In this document: positions 35,159-43,516 of the stretch, piece after piece
Layout: each line of letters opens with the position of its first letter
Position numbering within the stretch: the stretch's first letter is position 1
Assembly (NCBI RefSeq): GCF_030816965.1
Contig: NZ_JAUSYQ010000002.1
Span: 5,942,001-6,006,000 of the forward strand
Reading direction: 5' to 3'
Length of the DNA stretch: 64,000 nucleotides
Source of the DNA: Streptomyces canus
Lineage (GTDB): Bacteria > Actinomycetota > Actinomycetes > Streptomycetales > Streptomycetaceae
Notes under the pieces: model-generated
The model's database searches: none
What the model saw: only the letters and a program-made list of their open reading frames with translations
Told to the model about the DNA's origin: nothing
Made by a program: the position numbers and the translations under genes

Positions 35159-36445
35159 ATGAGCCCCCTGAAGCCGCCGGTCGCCCGGCGCGTGGCGATC
35201 GTCGCCGGTGCCCGCGTCCCCTTCGCCCGCTCGGACGGCCCGTACGCCACCGCCTCGAACCAGGACATGCTCACCGCCGTCCTCGACGCCCTCGTCGAAC
35301 GCCAGGGGCTCCAGGGCCCCGGCGCGGTAGGGGAGTTCGTCGCGGGTGCCGTCCTCAAGCACAGCCGCGACTTCAACCTCGCCCGCGAGACGGTCCTCGG
35401 CTCGGAACTGGACCCGCGCACCCCGGGGTACGACATCCAGCAGGCCTGTGGGACCGGCCTCCAGGCCGTCATCGCCGCCGCCAACAAGATCGCCCTGGGG
35501 CAGACGGAATCCGCGATCGCGGGCGGCGCGGACACCGCGAGCGACGCGCCGCTCGGCGTCAACGACGACCTGCGCCGCATCCTGCTGGAGGCCCGGCGCG
35601 CGAAGTCGGCCGGCGCCCGCCTGAAGGCGCTCGCGCGCATCCGTCCGACCCACCTCGTTCCCGACATCCCCCGCAACGCCGAACCCCGCACCGGCCTGTC
35701 CATGGGCGAGCACGCGGCCGTCACCGCCCGCGCGTGGGGCGTGACGCGGGAGGCCCAGGACGAGCTGGCGGCGACGAGTCACCAGCGGCTGGCAGCGGCG
35801 TACGAACGCGGCTTCTTCCAAGAGTTGGTGGTTCCCTTTCGCGGGCTGGCCCGCGACCAGAACCTCCGTCCTGATTCGACGGCCGACAAACTCGCCGCGC
35901 TCAGACCGGTGTTCGGGCTCAAGGACCCCGAACCGACCATGACGGCCGGGAACTCGACCCCCCTGACGGACGGCGCGGCGGTCGTGCTGCTGGCGTCGCA
36001 GGAGTGGGCCGAGGCGCGCGGTCTGGAGGTGCTGGCCTACCTCACGGCGTACGAGACGGCGGCCGTGGACTTCGTACAAGGGGATGTCGTGCAGGGAGAG
36101 GACGGCCTGCTCATGGCCCCCGCGTACGCCGTCCCCCGCATGCTGGAGCGAGCCGGTCTCGGCATGGACGACTTCGACCTGGTCGAGATCCACGAGGCCT
36201 TCGCCTCCCAGGTCCTGGCGACCCTCGCGGCCTGGGAGAAGCGGGGCCTGGCCCCGGTGGACCGGGCCCGCCTCAACGTCACCGGATCCTCCCTCGCCAC
36301 CGGGCATCCCTTCGCCGCGACCGGTGCGCGGATCGTGGCCACGCTCGCGAAGCTGCTGGCCGAGCGGGGCGGCCCCGGCCGCGGTCTGATCTCGGTGTGC
36401 GCGGCGGGCGGACAAGGGGTGACGGCGATTCTGGAGCGGCCGTAA
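35159..36445 (+). CDS. Acetyl-CoA acetyltransferase / 3-ketoacyl-CoA thiolase (FadI-like)
   Basis: This protein of about 428 residues is a thiolase. The active-site Cys lies in IQQACGTGLQAVIAAANKIA, the His in EIHEAFASQVLATL, and the second Cys in GLISVCAAGGQGVTAI. It would cleave or form 3-ketoacyl-CoA in beta-oxidation or acyl elongation. GAGGAG at 35144-35149 fits ATG 35159 best; the GTG at 35153 would add two residues. It is divergent from fabG and probably shares its operator. An acyl-CoA ligase gene follows after 221 bp. Confidence 0.92.
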   Translation: MSPLKPPVARRVAIVAGARVPFARSDGPYATASNQDMLTAVLDALVERQGLQGPGAVGEFVAGAVLKHSRDFNLARETVLGSELDPRTPGYDIQQACGTGLQAVIAAANKIALGQTESAIAGGADTASDAPLGVNDDLRRILLEARRAKSAGARLKALARIRPTHLVPDIPRNAEPRTGLSMGEHAAVTARAWGVTREAQDELAATSHQRLAAAYERGFFQELVVPFRGLARDQNLRPDSTADKLAALRPVFGLKDPEPTMTAGNSTPLTDGAAVVLLASQEWAEARGLEVLAYLTAYETAAVDFVQGDVVQGEDGLLMAPAYAVPRMLERAGLGMDDFDLVEIHEAFASQVLATLAAWEKRGLAPVDRARLNVTGSSLATGHPFAATGARIVATLAKLLAERGGPGRGLISVCAAGGQGVTAILERP

Positions 36446-36459
36446 GCATGGATAGCTGA

Positions 36460-36560
36460 CAAAGTCTCACTTTGCGGTCGAGGTTGCACAGTCCCGGCTC
36501 CGGACCATCAACGAACCCGCACAGACCCCCCACTTGAGCCACTTAGGATCACCGTCCTAA
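36460..36560. promoter_or_regulatory. Two short inverted repeats upstream of the acyl-CoA ligase gene
   Basis: CAAAGT-CTC-ACTTTG occupies 36460-36474 and TTAGGA-N6-TCCTAA occupies 36543-36560. Both lie in the 221-bp gap between the thiolase and the ligase genes. The first is near the thiolase stop and could help termination, and the second is placed for an operator. Neither matches the 35098 palindrome. Confidence 0.35.
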
Positions 36561-36666
36561 CCCCAGGTAACCCTTCCAGGCGCACTCGCGGGTGAACGCC
36601 CCGGTACGTCCCCTGCGTACCTCATGCAGCGGAACGTTACCGAGCTGCACGTCCCAGGAGCTGACC

Positions 36667-38583
36667 ATGTCCCTCTCGTACGTGTCCGGTCACGACTACG
36701 ACGGCGCACCCGTGCTCGTGGAACCCGAGATCGTGCGGCTGGACGGCGAGGTCCGCGAGGTGTCGGTGCCGCCGCTGGTCCCGCCGCTGACCCATGGCTC
36801 GCTCGCCGACCTGCCCTTCGACAACGCCGAGGCGGCGCCGGAGCAGCGGGTGATGAGCCGCCGTACGGAGGACGGCCGCTGGGTCGATCTGACGGCGGCG
36901 GAGTTCGCGCGGCAGGTGCTGGCCGTGGCCAAGGGCCTGATCTCGGAGGGCCTGATGCCGGGCGACCGGGTCGCGATCATGGCGCGCACGACGTACGAGT
37001 GGACGCTCCTCGACTTCGCCGCCTGGGCCGCGGGCCTGGTGACGGTCCCCATCTACCCCACGTCCTCCGTCTTCCAGACCCGTTTCATCCTCCAGGACTC
37101 CGGCGCGGTCGCCCTGGTGACGGAGACCGCCGGCCAGGCCGCCGCCCTCGGCCCCGAGCTCAGCCGCCTTCCCGACCTGCGGCACATGTGGATCATGGAG
37201 AAGGGCCATGTGGAGCGTCTGGGGGAGCTCGGCCAGGCCGTCCCCGACCAGGAGATCGGCGTACGGCGCGGGATGCTGGGCCCGGGCACGGTCGCCACCG
37301 TCGTCTACACCTCCGGCACCACGGGCCGCCCCAAGGGCTGCGTGCTCAGCCACGGCAACTTCCTCGCCGAGGTCGACAACGCGATCGAGCTCCTCTACCC
37401 GGTCTTCAAGTCGAAGTCGGACGAGGCGGATCTGGCGACCCTTCTCTTCCTGCCCATCTCGCACGTCTTCGGCCGCATGGTGGCCGTCGCCTGCGTCCGC
37501 GCCCGCGTCCGCCTCGGTCACGCGCCGAGTCTCCAGGCCGAGGACCTGCTGGCCGACCTGAGCAGCTTCAAGCCGACCTTCCTGCTCGTGATCCCCTACA
37601 TGCTGGAGAAGGTCTTCAACAACGCCCGCGCCAAGGCGGAGAGCGGCGGCCGGGTGACGGTCTTCGACCGCGCGACCAACGTCGCCGTCCGCTACGGCGA
37701 GGCGATGGAGACCCGCCACGCGGGCACCGGCTCCGGGCCGGGCGCCGCCCTCAGAGCGGCCCGCACCTTCTACGACCCGCTCGTGTACCGCCGTATCCGC
37801 AACGCCATGGGTGGCAGGATCCGGCACATCATCTCCGGCGGCTCCCCGCTCGGCCGCCGTCTCGCCGCGTTCTACGCGGGCGCGGGCATGGAGATCTACG
37901 AGGGCTACGGCCTGACGGAGTCGACGGGGGCCGCGACCTGCACGCCTCCCCTGAAGCCCCGCCTGGGCACGGTCGGCTGGCCCATCCCGGGCACCCGGGT
38001 CCGCATCGCGGCGGACGGCGAGATCCTGCTGAACGGCGGTCAGGTGTTCCGGGGTTACTGGGACCCGTACGGCGAGGGGGTGGCCCCCGCCTCGGCCGAC
38101 GGCTGGTTCCCGACCGGGGACATCGGACAGCTGGACGACGAGGGCTATCTGACGATCACGGGCCGCAAGAAGGAGATCCTGATCACGGCGGGCGGCAAGA
38201 ACGTCGCCCCGGCCCCGCTGGAGAACTGGCTCCGCTCGCACCCCCTGATCTCCCAGTGCATGGTCCTCGGTGACCGCCGCCCCTACATCTCGGCCCTGAT
38301 CAGCCTGGACATGGACGGCGTCAACCACTGGCGCCAGATGAACGGCAAACATCCCGTTCCCGTGGAACTCCTCATCAACGACGAGGAGTTGAGGACGGTC
38401 CTGCAACGCGCGGTGGACGAGGCGAACAAGATGGTCTCCCGCCCCGAGTCCATCCGCCGCTTCACCGTCCTGCCGACCGACCTCACCGAGGCGGCGGGCC
38501 ATCTGACCCCGTCGATGAAACTGCGCCGGGAGGCGGTCATGCGGGACTTCGCTGGGGAGATCGAGGGGCTGTACGAGCGCTGA
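36667..38583 (+). CDS. Long-chain fatty-acid--CoA ligase (FadD15-like)
   Basis: This 638-residue AMP-forming enzyme activates fatty acids to acyl-CoA. The P-loop VYTSGTTGRPKGCVLSH, the EGYGLTESTG signature, and the hinge and adenylate region WFPTGDIGQLDDEGYLTITG are intact, as is the catalytic Lys region near PSMKLRR. ATG 36667 has AGGAG at 36656-36660. It lies downstream of the thiolase gene in the same direction, so exogenous or recycled fatty acid could feed the same group of enzymes. Confidence 0.93.
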   Translation: MSLSYVSGHDYDGAPVLVEPEIVRLDGEVREVSVPPLVPPLTHGSLADLPFDNAEAAPEQRVMSRRTEDGRWVDLTAAEFARQVLAVAKGLISEGLMPGDRVAIMARTTYEWTLLDFAAWAAGLVTVPIYPTSSVFQTRFILQDSGAVALVTETAGQAAALGPELSRLPDLRHMWIMEKGHVERLGELGQAVPDQEIGVRRGMLGPGTVATVVYTSGTTGRPKGCVLSHGNFLAEVDNAIELLYPVFKSKSDEADLATLLFLPISHVFGRMVAVACVRARVRLGHAPSLQAEDLLADLSSFKPTFLLVIPYMLEKVFNNARAKAESGGRVTVFDRATNVAVRYGEAMETRHAGTGSGPGAALRAARTFYDPLVYRRIRNAMGGRIRHIISGGSPLGRRLAAFYAGAGMEIYEGYGLTESTGAATCTPPLKPRLGTVGWPIPGTRVRIAADGEILLNGGQVFRGYWDPYGEGVAPASADGWFPTGDIGQLDDEGYLTITGRKKEILITAGGKNVAPAPLENWLRSHPLISQCMVLGDRRPYISALISLDMDGVNHWRQMNGKHPVPVELLINDEELRTVLQRAVDEANKMVSRPESIRRFTVLPTDLTEAAGHLTPSMKLRREAVMRDFAGEIEGLYER

Positions 38584-38625
38584 GCCACAAGGAGGCGTAC
38601 GGACGTACGGGGCTGCCGGTCCTCC

Positions 38626-40230
38626 TCAGCAGCCGCGTACGTCCTTCGTCAGCACGCCCTGCTCCGTCCCGAGCGTGTGGTCGTAGCAGGTGCCGGGGGC
38701 CCGGAGCCGGTACCGCTCGCTCGTGGTGGCGACCGCGTGCCGTTCCTCGCGGGCCACGCCGAGGGTGAAGGTGGCGTCGCCGTGGTAGGTGTCGTCGATG
38801 CGGGTGGCGCCCGACCGGGCGTGGTCACCCACGGACATGACGACCCGCAGCCGGTTGGCGCTGTCGATGGTGGCGCGGCCGTCGAGGGTGTAGGTGCGGT
38901 CGGTGCGGGACAAGTGGCCGTTGGACGTGACGAGTTGGTGGTCGGTCCAGGTGCCGGTCTGGTCGTCCGTGTTCTCGTCGGGTGTCCACTGGTGGTCGAT
39001 CGCCGTGGTGAGCGTGCGCTCGACGGTCGTGGTGACCCGGCCGTGGGAGGTGTTCAGATACCCGCTGACCTTCAGGTGGTCCTTGCCGGAGGTCACGAGG
39101 TGCCGCAGCGAGCCGTCGGTGTAGGTGTTGTCCACCGCCGGGTCGGCCTTCCGATACGACGTCACAGCCCCCGTCACCACCGACTTGTGGGCGTCCTGCC
39201 ACACCAGGACGTTGGTCGGCGCGCTCCACCCGGTCTGCCCGGCCGGAACTCCGAGCACCTTGACGTCCACGGTGTGCGCCTTGCCGTCGTTGAGCAGCCC
39301 CGCGAACGGGGTCAGGTCGAAGGTGAGCGGACGCACGTCGAAGGCGGTCGGGGACGGAATCACCGACCAGAGGTAGGGCGACCAGCCGCCGGTCCACACG
39401 TTCGGGTAAGGCGACGCGATCCCGGCGACCTTCCCGTCCACGCTCACCTGAACTTCGCGGTACGGCCCGTCGTCCCCGCCCTGGCAGGAGTACGACGCCG
39501 AGGGCGTGGTCGCCGAGTACCAGAACTCCTCGCAGCCGCCCCCGGAGCCGGTCGCGTACACCTCGGCGAGGACGCGCTCGGAGTTGCGGGGGACGGTGAG
39601 GGAGGCGCCGGTGGTGACGCTGTCACCGTCGCTGAGGGGGATGACCTGGTCGGGAGCGGTGGTGGTCGTGTTCTTGTGCTCGGGCGCGTAGAAGGTGAGC
39701 GTCACCTTGACGTCGAGGATGCCCGTGTACGTGTCGTTGACGACGTTGCCGATGAGCATGTCGACGGACTGAGCGCTGCTCAGCGTCTTCTTGTACTCGG
39801 TGACGTCCTTCTGGACGGACCAGTTGATCCCGTCCTGCGAGGGCTCCGGGGTGGACGTCCGGAACACCTGCACCCCACCGATGTCCAGATACCCCAGCCG
39901 GTCGTACTGCCGCCCCTTCACGTTCCCGTCCATCCGCAGCACGACCTTCGACCACCGCCCCGGTGCCCCGCAGCCGGTCGGCGGCGTGTACGTCCCCGTG
40001 TACGGCGTGAAGTCCTTGAACTGCGCCTGCGCGACCGTGACCGAACAGGCCTTGGTGTGCGGGGTGCTGATCGGCGGGGCGGCGGTGACGGGGTCGTGGT
40101 AGTCCGTGCCGAACTCGACGGGCACGGGGGTGTCGGCGGCCGCCGTGCCCGCCGCGAGGGCGAACGAGGCGAGGGCGGCGGTGAGGAGGGCGGCGGTGCG
40201 CCGCAGGGAAGGCGGGAGAGGTCGTCTCAT
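38626..40230 (-). CDS. Secreted PNGase A-type peptide-N-glycosidase
   Basis: This 534-residue exported protein has a signal peptide (RRTAALLTAALASFALAAGT, cleavage near AAA-DT). It then matches the peptide:N-glycanase A family known from almond: YTPPTGCGAPGRWSKVVLRM, NVKGRQYDRLGYLDIGGVQV, FRTSTPEPSQDGINWSVQKD, and NVVNDTYTGILDVKVTL align well from memory. The family removes N-glycans from glycopeptides, including those with core alpha-1,3-fucose, which suggests action on plant or fungal glycoproteins outside the cell. Cys pairs (GCEEFWYS, SYSCQGG) fit a secreted fold. It is divergent from the FG-GAP gene and stands alone. Confidence 0.85.
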   Translation of the reverse strand: MRRPLPPSLRRTAALLTAALASFALAAGTAAADTPVPVEFGTDYHDPVTAAPPISTPHTKACSVTVAQAQFKDFTPYTGTYTPPTGCGAPGRWSKVVLRMDGNVKGRQYDRLGYLDIGGVQVFRTSTPEPSQDGINWSVQKDVTEYKKTLSSAQSVDMLIGNVVNDTYTGILDVKVTLTFYAPEHKNTTTTAPDQVIPLSDGDSVTTGASLTVPRNSERVLAEVYATGSGGGCEEFWYSATTPSASYSCQGGDDGPYREVQVSVDGKVAGIASPYPNVWTGGWSPYLWSVIPSPTAFDVRPLTFDLTPFAGLLNDGKAHTVDVKVLGVPAGQTGWSAPTNVLVWQDAHKSVVTGAVTSYRKADPAVDNTYTDGSLRHLVTSGKDHLKVSGYLNTSHGRVTTTVERTLTTAIDHQWTPDENTDDQTGTWTDHQLVTSNGHLSRTDRTYTLDGRATIDSANRLRVVMSVGDHARSGATRIDDTYHGDATFTLGVAREERHAVATTSERYRLRAPGTCYDHTLGTEQGVLTKDVRGC

Positions 40231-40319
40231 GCGGCGCAGTGAACCCGGGTACCTCTTGTGTGACCAGAGGGCCAGGAGAGGTCTTGACCAATTCCTGTCT
40301 GTTCGCTGACCTTCGCGTT

Positions 40320-40470
40320 CACGGCCGCCGACTCCGTTTCGCCACCGAGCCGGAGGAGTACGGCGAGTACGGCCGAGGCCTGATCCTCGTCACCCTCCTC
40401 ACCCGCACCTGGGGCTTCAGAGGGCGGGATGTCGGCAAGACCGTGTGGGCCGAGATCTGCATGGGAGAGC
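40320..40470 (+). pseudogene. Remnant of a HATPase (AbaA-orfD/RsbW-like) gene
   Basis: The in-frame translation here (RRLRFATEPEEYGEYGRGLI, then LVTLL, RDVGKTVWAEI) matches the C-terminal third of the intact ATP-binding protein encoded at 43056-43472, where the same block is RRLRYVDDEEGEHGRGLI. The bases agree closely as well, for example over CTGATCCTCGTCACCCTCCT in both copies. The N-terminal ATP-binding part is missing, no credible start exists, and the reading frame runs into the FG-GAP gene. It is therefore a 5'-truncated relic, probably of a duplicated whiJ-type triad. Confidence 0.75.
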
Positions 40471-40544
40471 GCCGACTTGGTACAACCATTACCCGCCGCA
40501 GCGAGTCTCCTCCTTGCCCGAGCCATGATCACCGCAGGAGACAC

Positions 40545-41918
40545 ATGTTCACGCGCACCAACCTCCGCCTGGCGCTCGCCACGGCCACCGCCGTGTCCCT
40601 GACCGGCGGGCTGCTCACCCTCTCTGTGGGCGCCGCGAGTGCGGCCACCCCGGCGAAGTTCGCCGATGACTTCAACGGGGACGGCTACCGCGACTACGCC
40701 GTCGCCGGCCTCGGTGGTGAGGTCGCCGTGACGTACGGGACGGCCACCGGCCCCGGCACCACCACAAAGACGTTCACGCAGTCCAGCGCGGGTATCCCGG
40801 GAACCGCCGGTGACGCGGGCGGCTACGGCGACGCGTTCGGCGAGGACATCGCCAGCGCCGACCTCAACCGCGACGGATACGCCGACCTCGCCGTCGCCGA
40901 CTTCACGGAGAAGGTGAGCGGCAAGGCGGGCTCCGGCGCGGTCACCATTCTGTGGGGCAGGAAGACCGGTCTCACCGGTACCGACGCCACCCGCCTCAAG
41001 GTCACCGCCCGCTCCGACCAGGGCTTCGGGAAGGAGATAGAGACCGGTGACTTCAACGGCGACGGCAAGGCCGACCTGGCCATCGCCAACGCCATCGACT
41101 CCGTCTACGTCTACCGCGGCGGCTTCGCCAAGTCCGGCACGACGGGCAAGGTCACCAAGCACACCCGCGACGGCATTCTCGAGCCCACCGGCATGGTCGC
41201 CGGCAAGGTCACCAAGGACAAGGCGACCGATCTCTATCTCCTGGGCCAGGGCTACCACAACGACAAGATGACCCAGGACGCGTGGTTCCTGCGGGGCGGC
41301 TCCACCATCAAGCCCGGCAAGGTCACCGTCGTCAACGGCTCGACCCCCGACTACAGCCCCACCGGTGTCGTCGCCGACTTCGACAAGGACGGCTACGGCG
41401 ACCTCGCGGTCAGCGACACCCGCTACAACAACAAGGCGGGCTCGGTGGTCGTCTGGCGCGGCGGCAGCACCGGCCCGACGACGAAGTACCGGCTCACGCA
41501 GTCCACCGCGGGCGTTGCCACGGCCGCTACGACGCGCGACTACTTCGGCTCCGACCTCTCCGCCGGGGACACCAACGGCGACGGCTACCCGGACCTGGCG
41601 GTCGGCGTGTATTCCGAGAAGGTCGGCTCGATGGAGGACGCCGGCGGCGTCCACGTCCTGCGCGGCGGAAAGTCCGGCCTGACCGGCAAGAACTCCCAGT
41701 GGTTCACCCGCGCGACGGCGGGCGTCCCCGGGGACCCCCGCGAGTACGAGAGCTTCGGTTCCCTCGTCCGCCTTCGCGACATCGACCGCGACGGCGACAA
41801 GGACCTGCTGGTGTCGAACAACTCCTACGACCCGAGCGTGCTGCTTCCCGGCACCGGTTCCGGCATCACGGCGACCGGTGCCCGGGAACTCAACGTGGTG
41901 GCCGCGTTCCCGCAGTAG
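40545..41918 (+). CDS. Secreted FG-GAP/VCBS repeat protein
   Basis: This 457-residue exported protein has a signal peptide (ALATATAVSLTGGLLTLSVG, cleavage near ASA-AT) and at least six calcium-binding FG-GAP repeats of the DxNxDGxxD type: DFNGDGYRD, DLNRDGYAD, DFNGDGKAD, DFDKDGYGD, DTNGDGYPD, DIDRDGDKD. It should fold as an integrin-alpha-like beta-propeller outside the cell. The ATG at 40545 has GCAGGAG just upstream, while the longer open frame from 40239 includes the HATPase relic. The 3' end overlaps the DUF397 gene by 29 bp on the other strand. Confidence 0.9.
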   Translation: MFTRTNLRLALATATAVSLTGGLLTLSVGAASAATPAKFADDFNGDGYRDYAVAGLGGEVAVTYGTATGPGTTTKTFTQSSAGIPGTAGDAGGYGDAFGEDIASADLNRDGYADLAVADFTEKVSGKAGSGAVTILWGRKTGLTGTDATRLKVTARSDQGFGKEIETGDFNGDGKADLAIANAIDSVYVYRGGFAKSGTTGKVTKHTRDGILEPTGMVAGKVTKDKATDLYLLGQGYHNDKMTQDAWFLRGGSTIKPGKVTVVNGSTPDYSPTGVVADFDKDGYGDLAVSDTRYNNKAGSVVVWRGGSTGPTTKYRLTQSTAGVATAATTRDYFGSDLSAGDTNGDGYPDLAVGVYSEKVGSMEDAGGVHVLRGGKSGLTGKNSQWFTRATAGVPGDPREYESFGSLVRLRDIDRDGDKDLLVSNNSYDPSVLLPGTGSGITATGARELNVVAAFPQ

Positions 41919-42087
41919 GGGAGAGGAAGGCCGACCAGGCCGTGGGGGAGAGGGTGAGGTGAGGGCTGGTGGGGTGCTTGGAGTCGCGGAGGTGGATGGT
42001 GTGGGGGGTTACGGCGACTTCCAGGCACTGGCCGCCCTCGCCGCTGCTGTAGCTCGACTTGAACCAGTTCAGCTTCTCTATGGTCAT
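41890..42087 (-). CDS. DUF397 small protein (WhiJ-associated type)
   Basis: This 65-residue protein has the DUF397 pattern: LNWFKSSYSSGEGGQCLEVA, IHLRDSKHP, and LSPTAWSAFL. Such proteins are partners of WhiJ-like HTH regulators in Streptomyces development. Its start overlaps the stop of the HTH gene by four bases, so the two are coupled. Its 3' end overlaps the convergent FG-GAP gene, and the last ten residues extend past the usual family end, which suggests that the stop was lost or displaced. Confidence 0.88.
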   Translation of the reverse strand: MTIEKLNWFKSSYSSGEGGQCLEVAVTPHTIHLRDSKHPTSPHLTLSPTAWSAFLSPTAGTRPPR

Positions 42088-42938
42088 CGTTCTTCCAGCA
42101 TCTTCTCGATGAAGTCCAGGGACTCGTGCGGGTTGAGGGCCTGAGCTCGGATGATCCCATAGCGGGCGGCAAGGATGCGTACCTCTTCCCGGTCAGTGAT
42201 CAGCCGTGGGTACCCCTGACTCTCCATGTACACCACTTGCTCCTTGCCTTTGGGAGTGAGCAGGGTGAATGAGTTGTCCAGGCAGGGGTGTTCGGTCCGT
42301 CCCGTCGGCATCACCTGAAGCTGGACGTTCCGCAGACGCCCGATGTGCAGCAACCGCCGAAGCTGATCCGCCTGCACCGCGGGTCCACCGATCGGCCGCT
42401 CCAGCACGGCCTGTTCGAGGACGAAGCTGCACTCCGGCGGCGGCCACTTCTCGAAGAGCTGCTGACGGGAGAGCCGGTCGGCGACACGCTTCTCGATGGT
42501 CTCCTCGTCCAGCGGCGGGTGCCGTTGCGTGAACACGGCCCGGGCGTAGTCCTCCGTCTGGAGCAGGCCCAGCACACCCATCGTGCTGTAGTCGTAGAGG
42601 GAGACCGCTTCCGCCTCCAACCCGGCGTAACTCCGGTACCACTCCGGATGCCGAGTCCGAGTCTTCGCCATCGCCTCCTCAACCTCGGGGAGGACCTCCT
42701 TCAACAGGCCCCCGGCGTCCAACAGTTCGTCCGCCTTGATCAGGACCTCCGGCCGAAGCGTCCGCACGCCCCTCTCCATGGAGGAGACCGCGTCCGGGCC
42801 GTATCCCACCAGCTCCCCGAACTCCTTCTGCGTCAGCCCCTTCCGCTCCCGCAAAAGCTTCATCATCTTGCCCAGCGCGACGAACAACCCCGCCGTCCCG
42901 TCCGCCTCCGCAGGCGTCTCCGGCCTCCGCTCACCCAC
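42084..42938 (-). CDS. whiJ: WhiJ/Scr1-type XRE regulator (DUF5753)
   Basis: This regulator of about 284 residues has an N-terminal HTH (MKLLRERKGLTQKEFGELVG, YGPDAVSSMERGVR) and a DUF5753 domain (YDYSTMGVLGLLQTEDYARA, VADRLSRQQLF). GTG 42938 is chosen because GGGAGGGG lies eight bases upstream; the frame extends to 42986. It is coupled to DUF397 and divergent from the HATPase gene, the organisation of the whiJ locus. The S. coelicolor whiJ locus lies in this chromosomal region as I recall, so synteny favours the name. Streptomyces carry many paralogues, so the symbol is tentative. Confidence 0.82.
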   Translation of the reverse strand: MGERRPETPAEADGTAGLFVALGKMMKLLRERKGLTQKEFGELVGYGPDAVSSMERGVRTLRPEVLIKADELLDAGGLLKEVLPEVEEAMAKTRTRHPEWYRSYAGLEAEAVSLYDYSTMGVLGLLQTEDYARAVFTQRHPPLDEETIEKRVADRLSRQQLFEKWPPPECSFVLEQAVLERPIGGPAVQADQLRRLLHIGRLRNVQLQVMPTGRTEHPCLDNSFTLLTPKGKEQVVYMESQGYPRLITDREEVRILAARYGIIRAQALNPHESLDFIEKMLEER

Positions 42939-43055
42939 CCGCCTCACCCCTCCCACGCGACAACCCGTACACCGAACCGACAGCACCCGTACAACTACTC
43001 AGCGTCGCCGGGTCGCACCTGGTCAGCGTAGAGACAACCCACCACGCTCAGTCAC

Positions 43056-43472
43056 GTGAACGCCGAAATCTCCACCCCCACCGACGAACTGACCCAGCGT
43101 CTGAGCGCCACCCCGCGAGGCGCCCGCTTGGCCCGCAGACTCACGGCCACCCAGCTCACGGCATGGGGACACCTCCACGACACCGACGTCAACGACACCG
43201 CGCAGCACCTCGTCGCCGAGCTCGCCGCCAACGCGGTGACCCACGGCCGCGTACCCGGAAGGGACTTCGAGCTGCGCCTCCTCCTGCTCCCGGGGAACAC
43301 GCTCCGTATCGAGGTGAGCGACCCACGAGGCGACCGCCGGCTCCGGTACGTCGACGACGAGGAGGGCGAACACGGCCGGGGACTGATCCTCGTCACCCTC
43401 CTCGCCGACACCTGGGGCGTCACGGAGCGGGACGTCGGCAAGACGGTGTGGGCCGAGATCGGGCTCGGGTGA
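43056..43472 (+). CDS. ATP-binding anti-sigma-type protein (HATPase_c_2)
   Basis: This 138-residue protein is an RsbW/AbaA-orfD-like GHKL ATPase. It has the N-box-like segment LVAELAANAVTHGRVPGRDF, the G1-like DPRGDRRLR, and the GRGLILVTLL block with VGKTVWAEI at the end. Such proteins bind ATP and can phosphorylate or sequester partners such as anti-anti-sigma factors. It is divergent from the WhiJ-type HTH gene. Its C-terminal third is repeated as a relic at 40320. Confidence 0.88.
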   Translation: MNAEISTPTDELTQRLSATPRGARLARRLTATQLTAWGHLHDTDVNDTAQHLVAELAANAVTHGRVPGRDFELRLLLLPGNTLRIEVSDPRGDRRLRYVDDEEGEHGRGLILVTLLADTWGVTERDVGKTVWAEIGLG

Positions 43473-43516
43473 TGATGTGGGACTGACAACACATGGAAAG
43501 GGAAGGGTGTGCCGAC

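Noticed and set aside
32675-36415. A single 1246-codon minus-strand frame spanning the MaoC, fabG and thiolase regions
   Set aside because: Only its last 367 codons are the MaoC gene. The rest is out of frame with fabG and antisense to the thiolase gene.
40239-40544. In-frame extension of the FG-GAP gene up to 40239
   Set aside because: It covers the HATPase relic and lacks a signal peptide at its start, while the ATG at 40545 has a Shine-Dalgarno site and a signal peptide.
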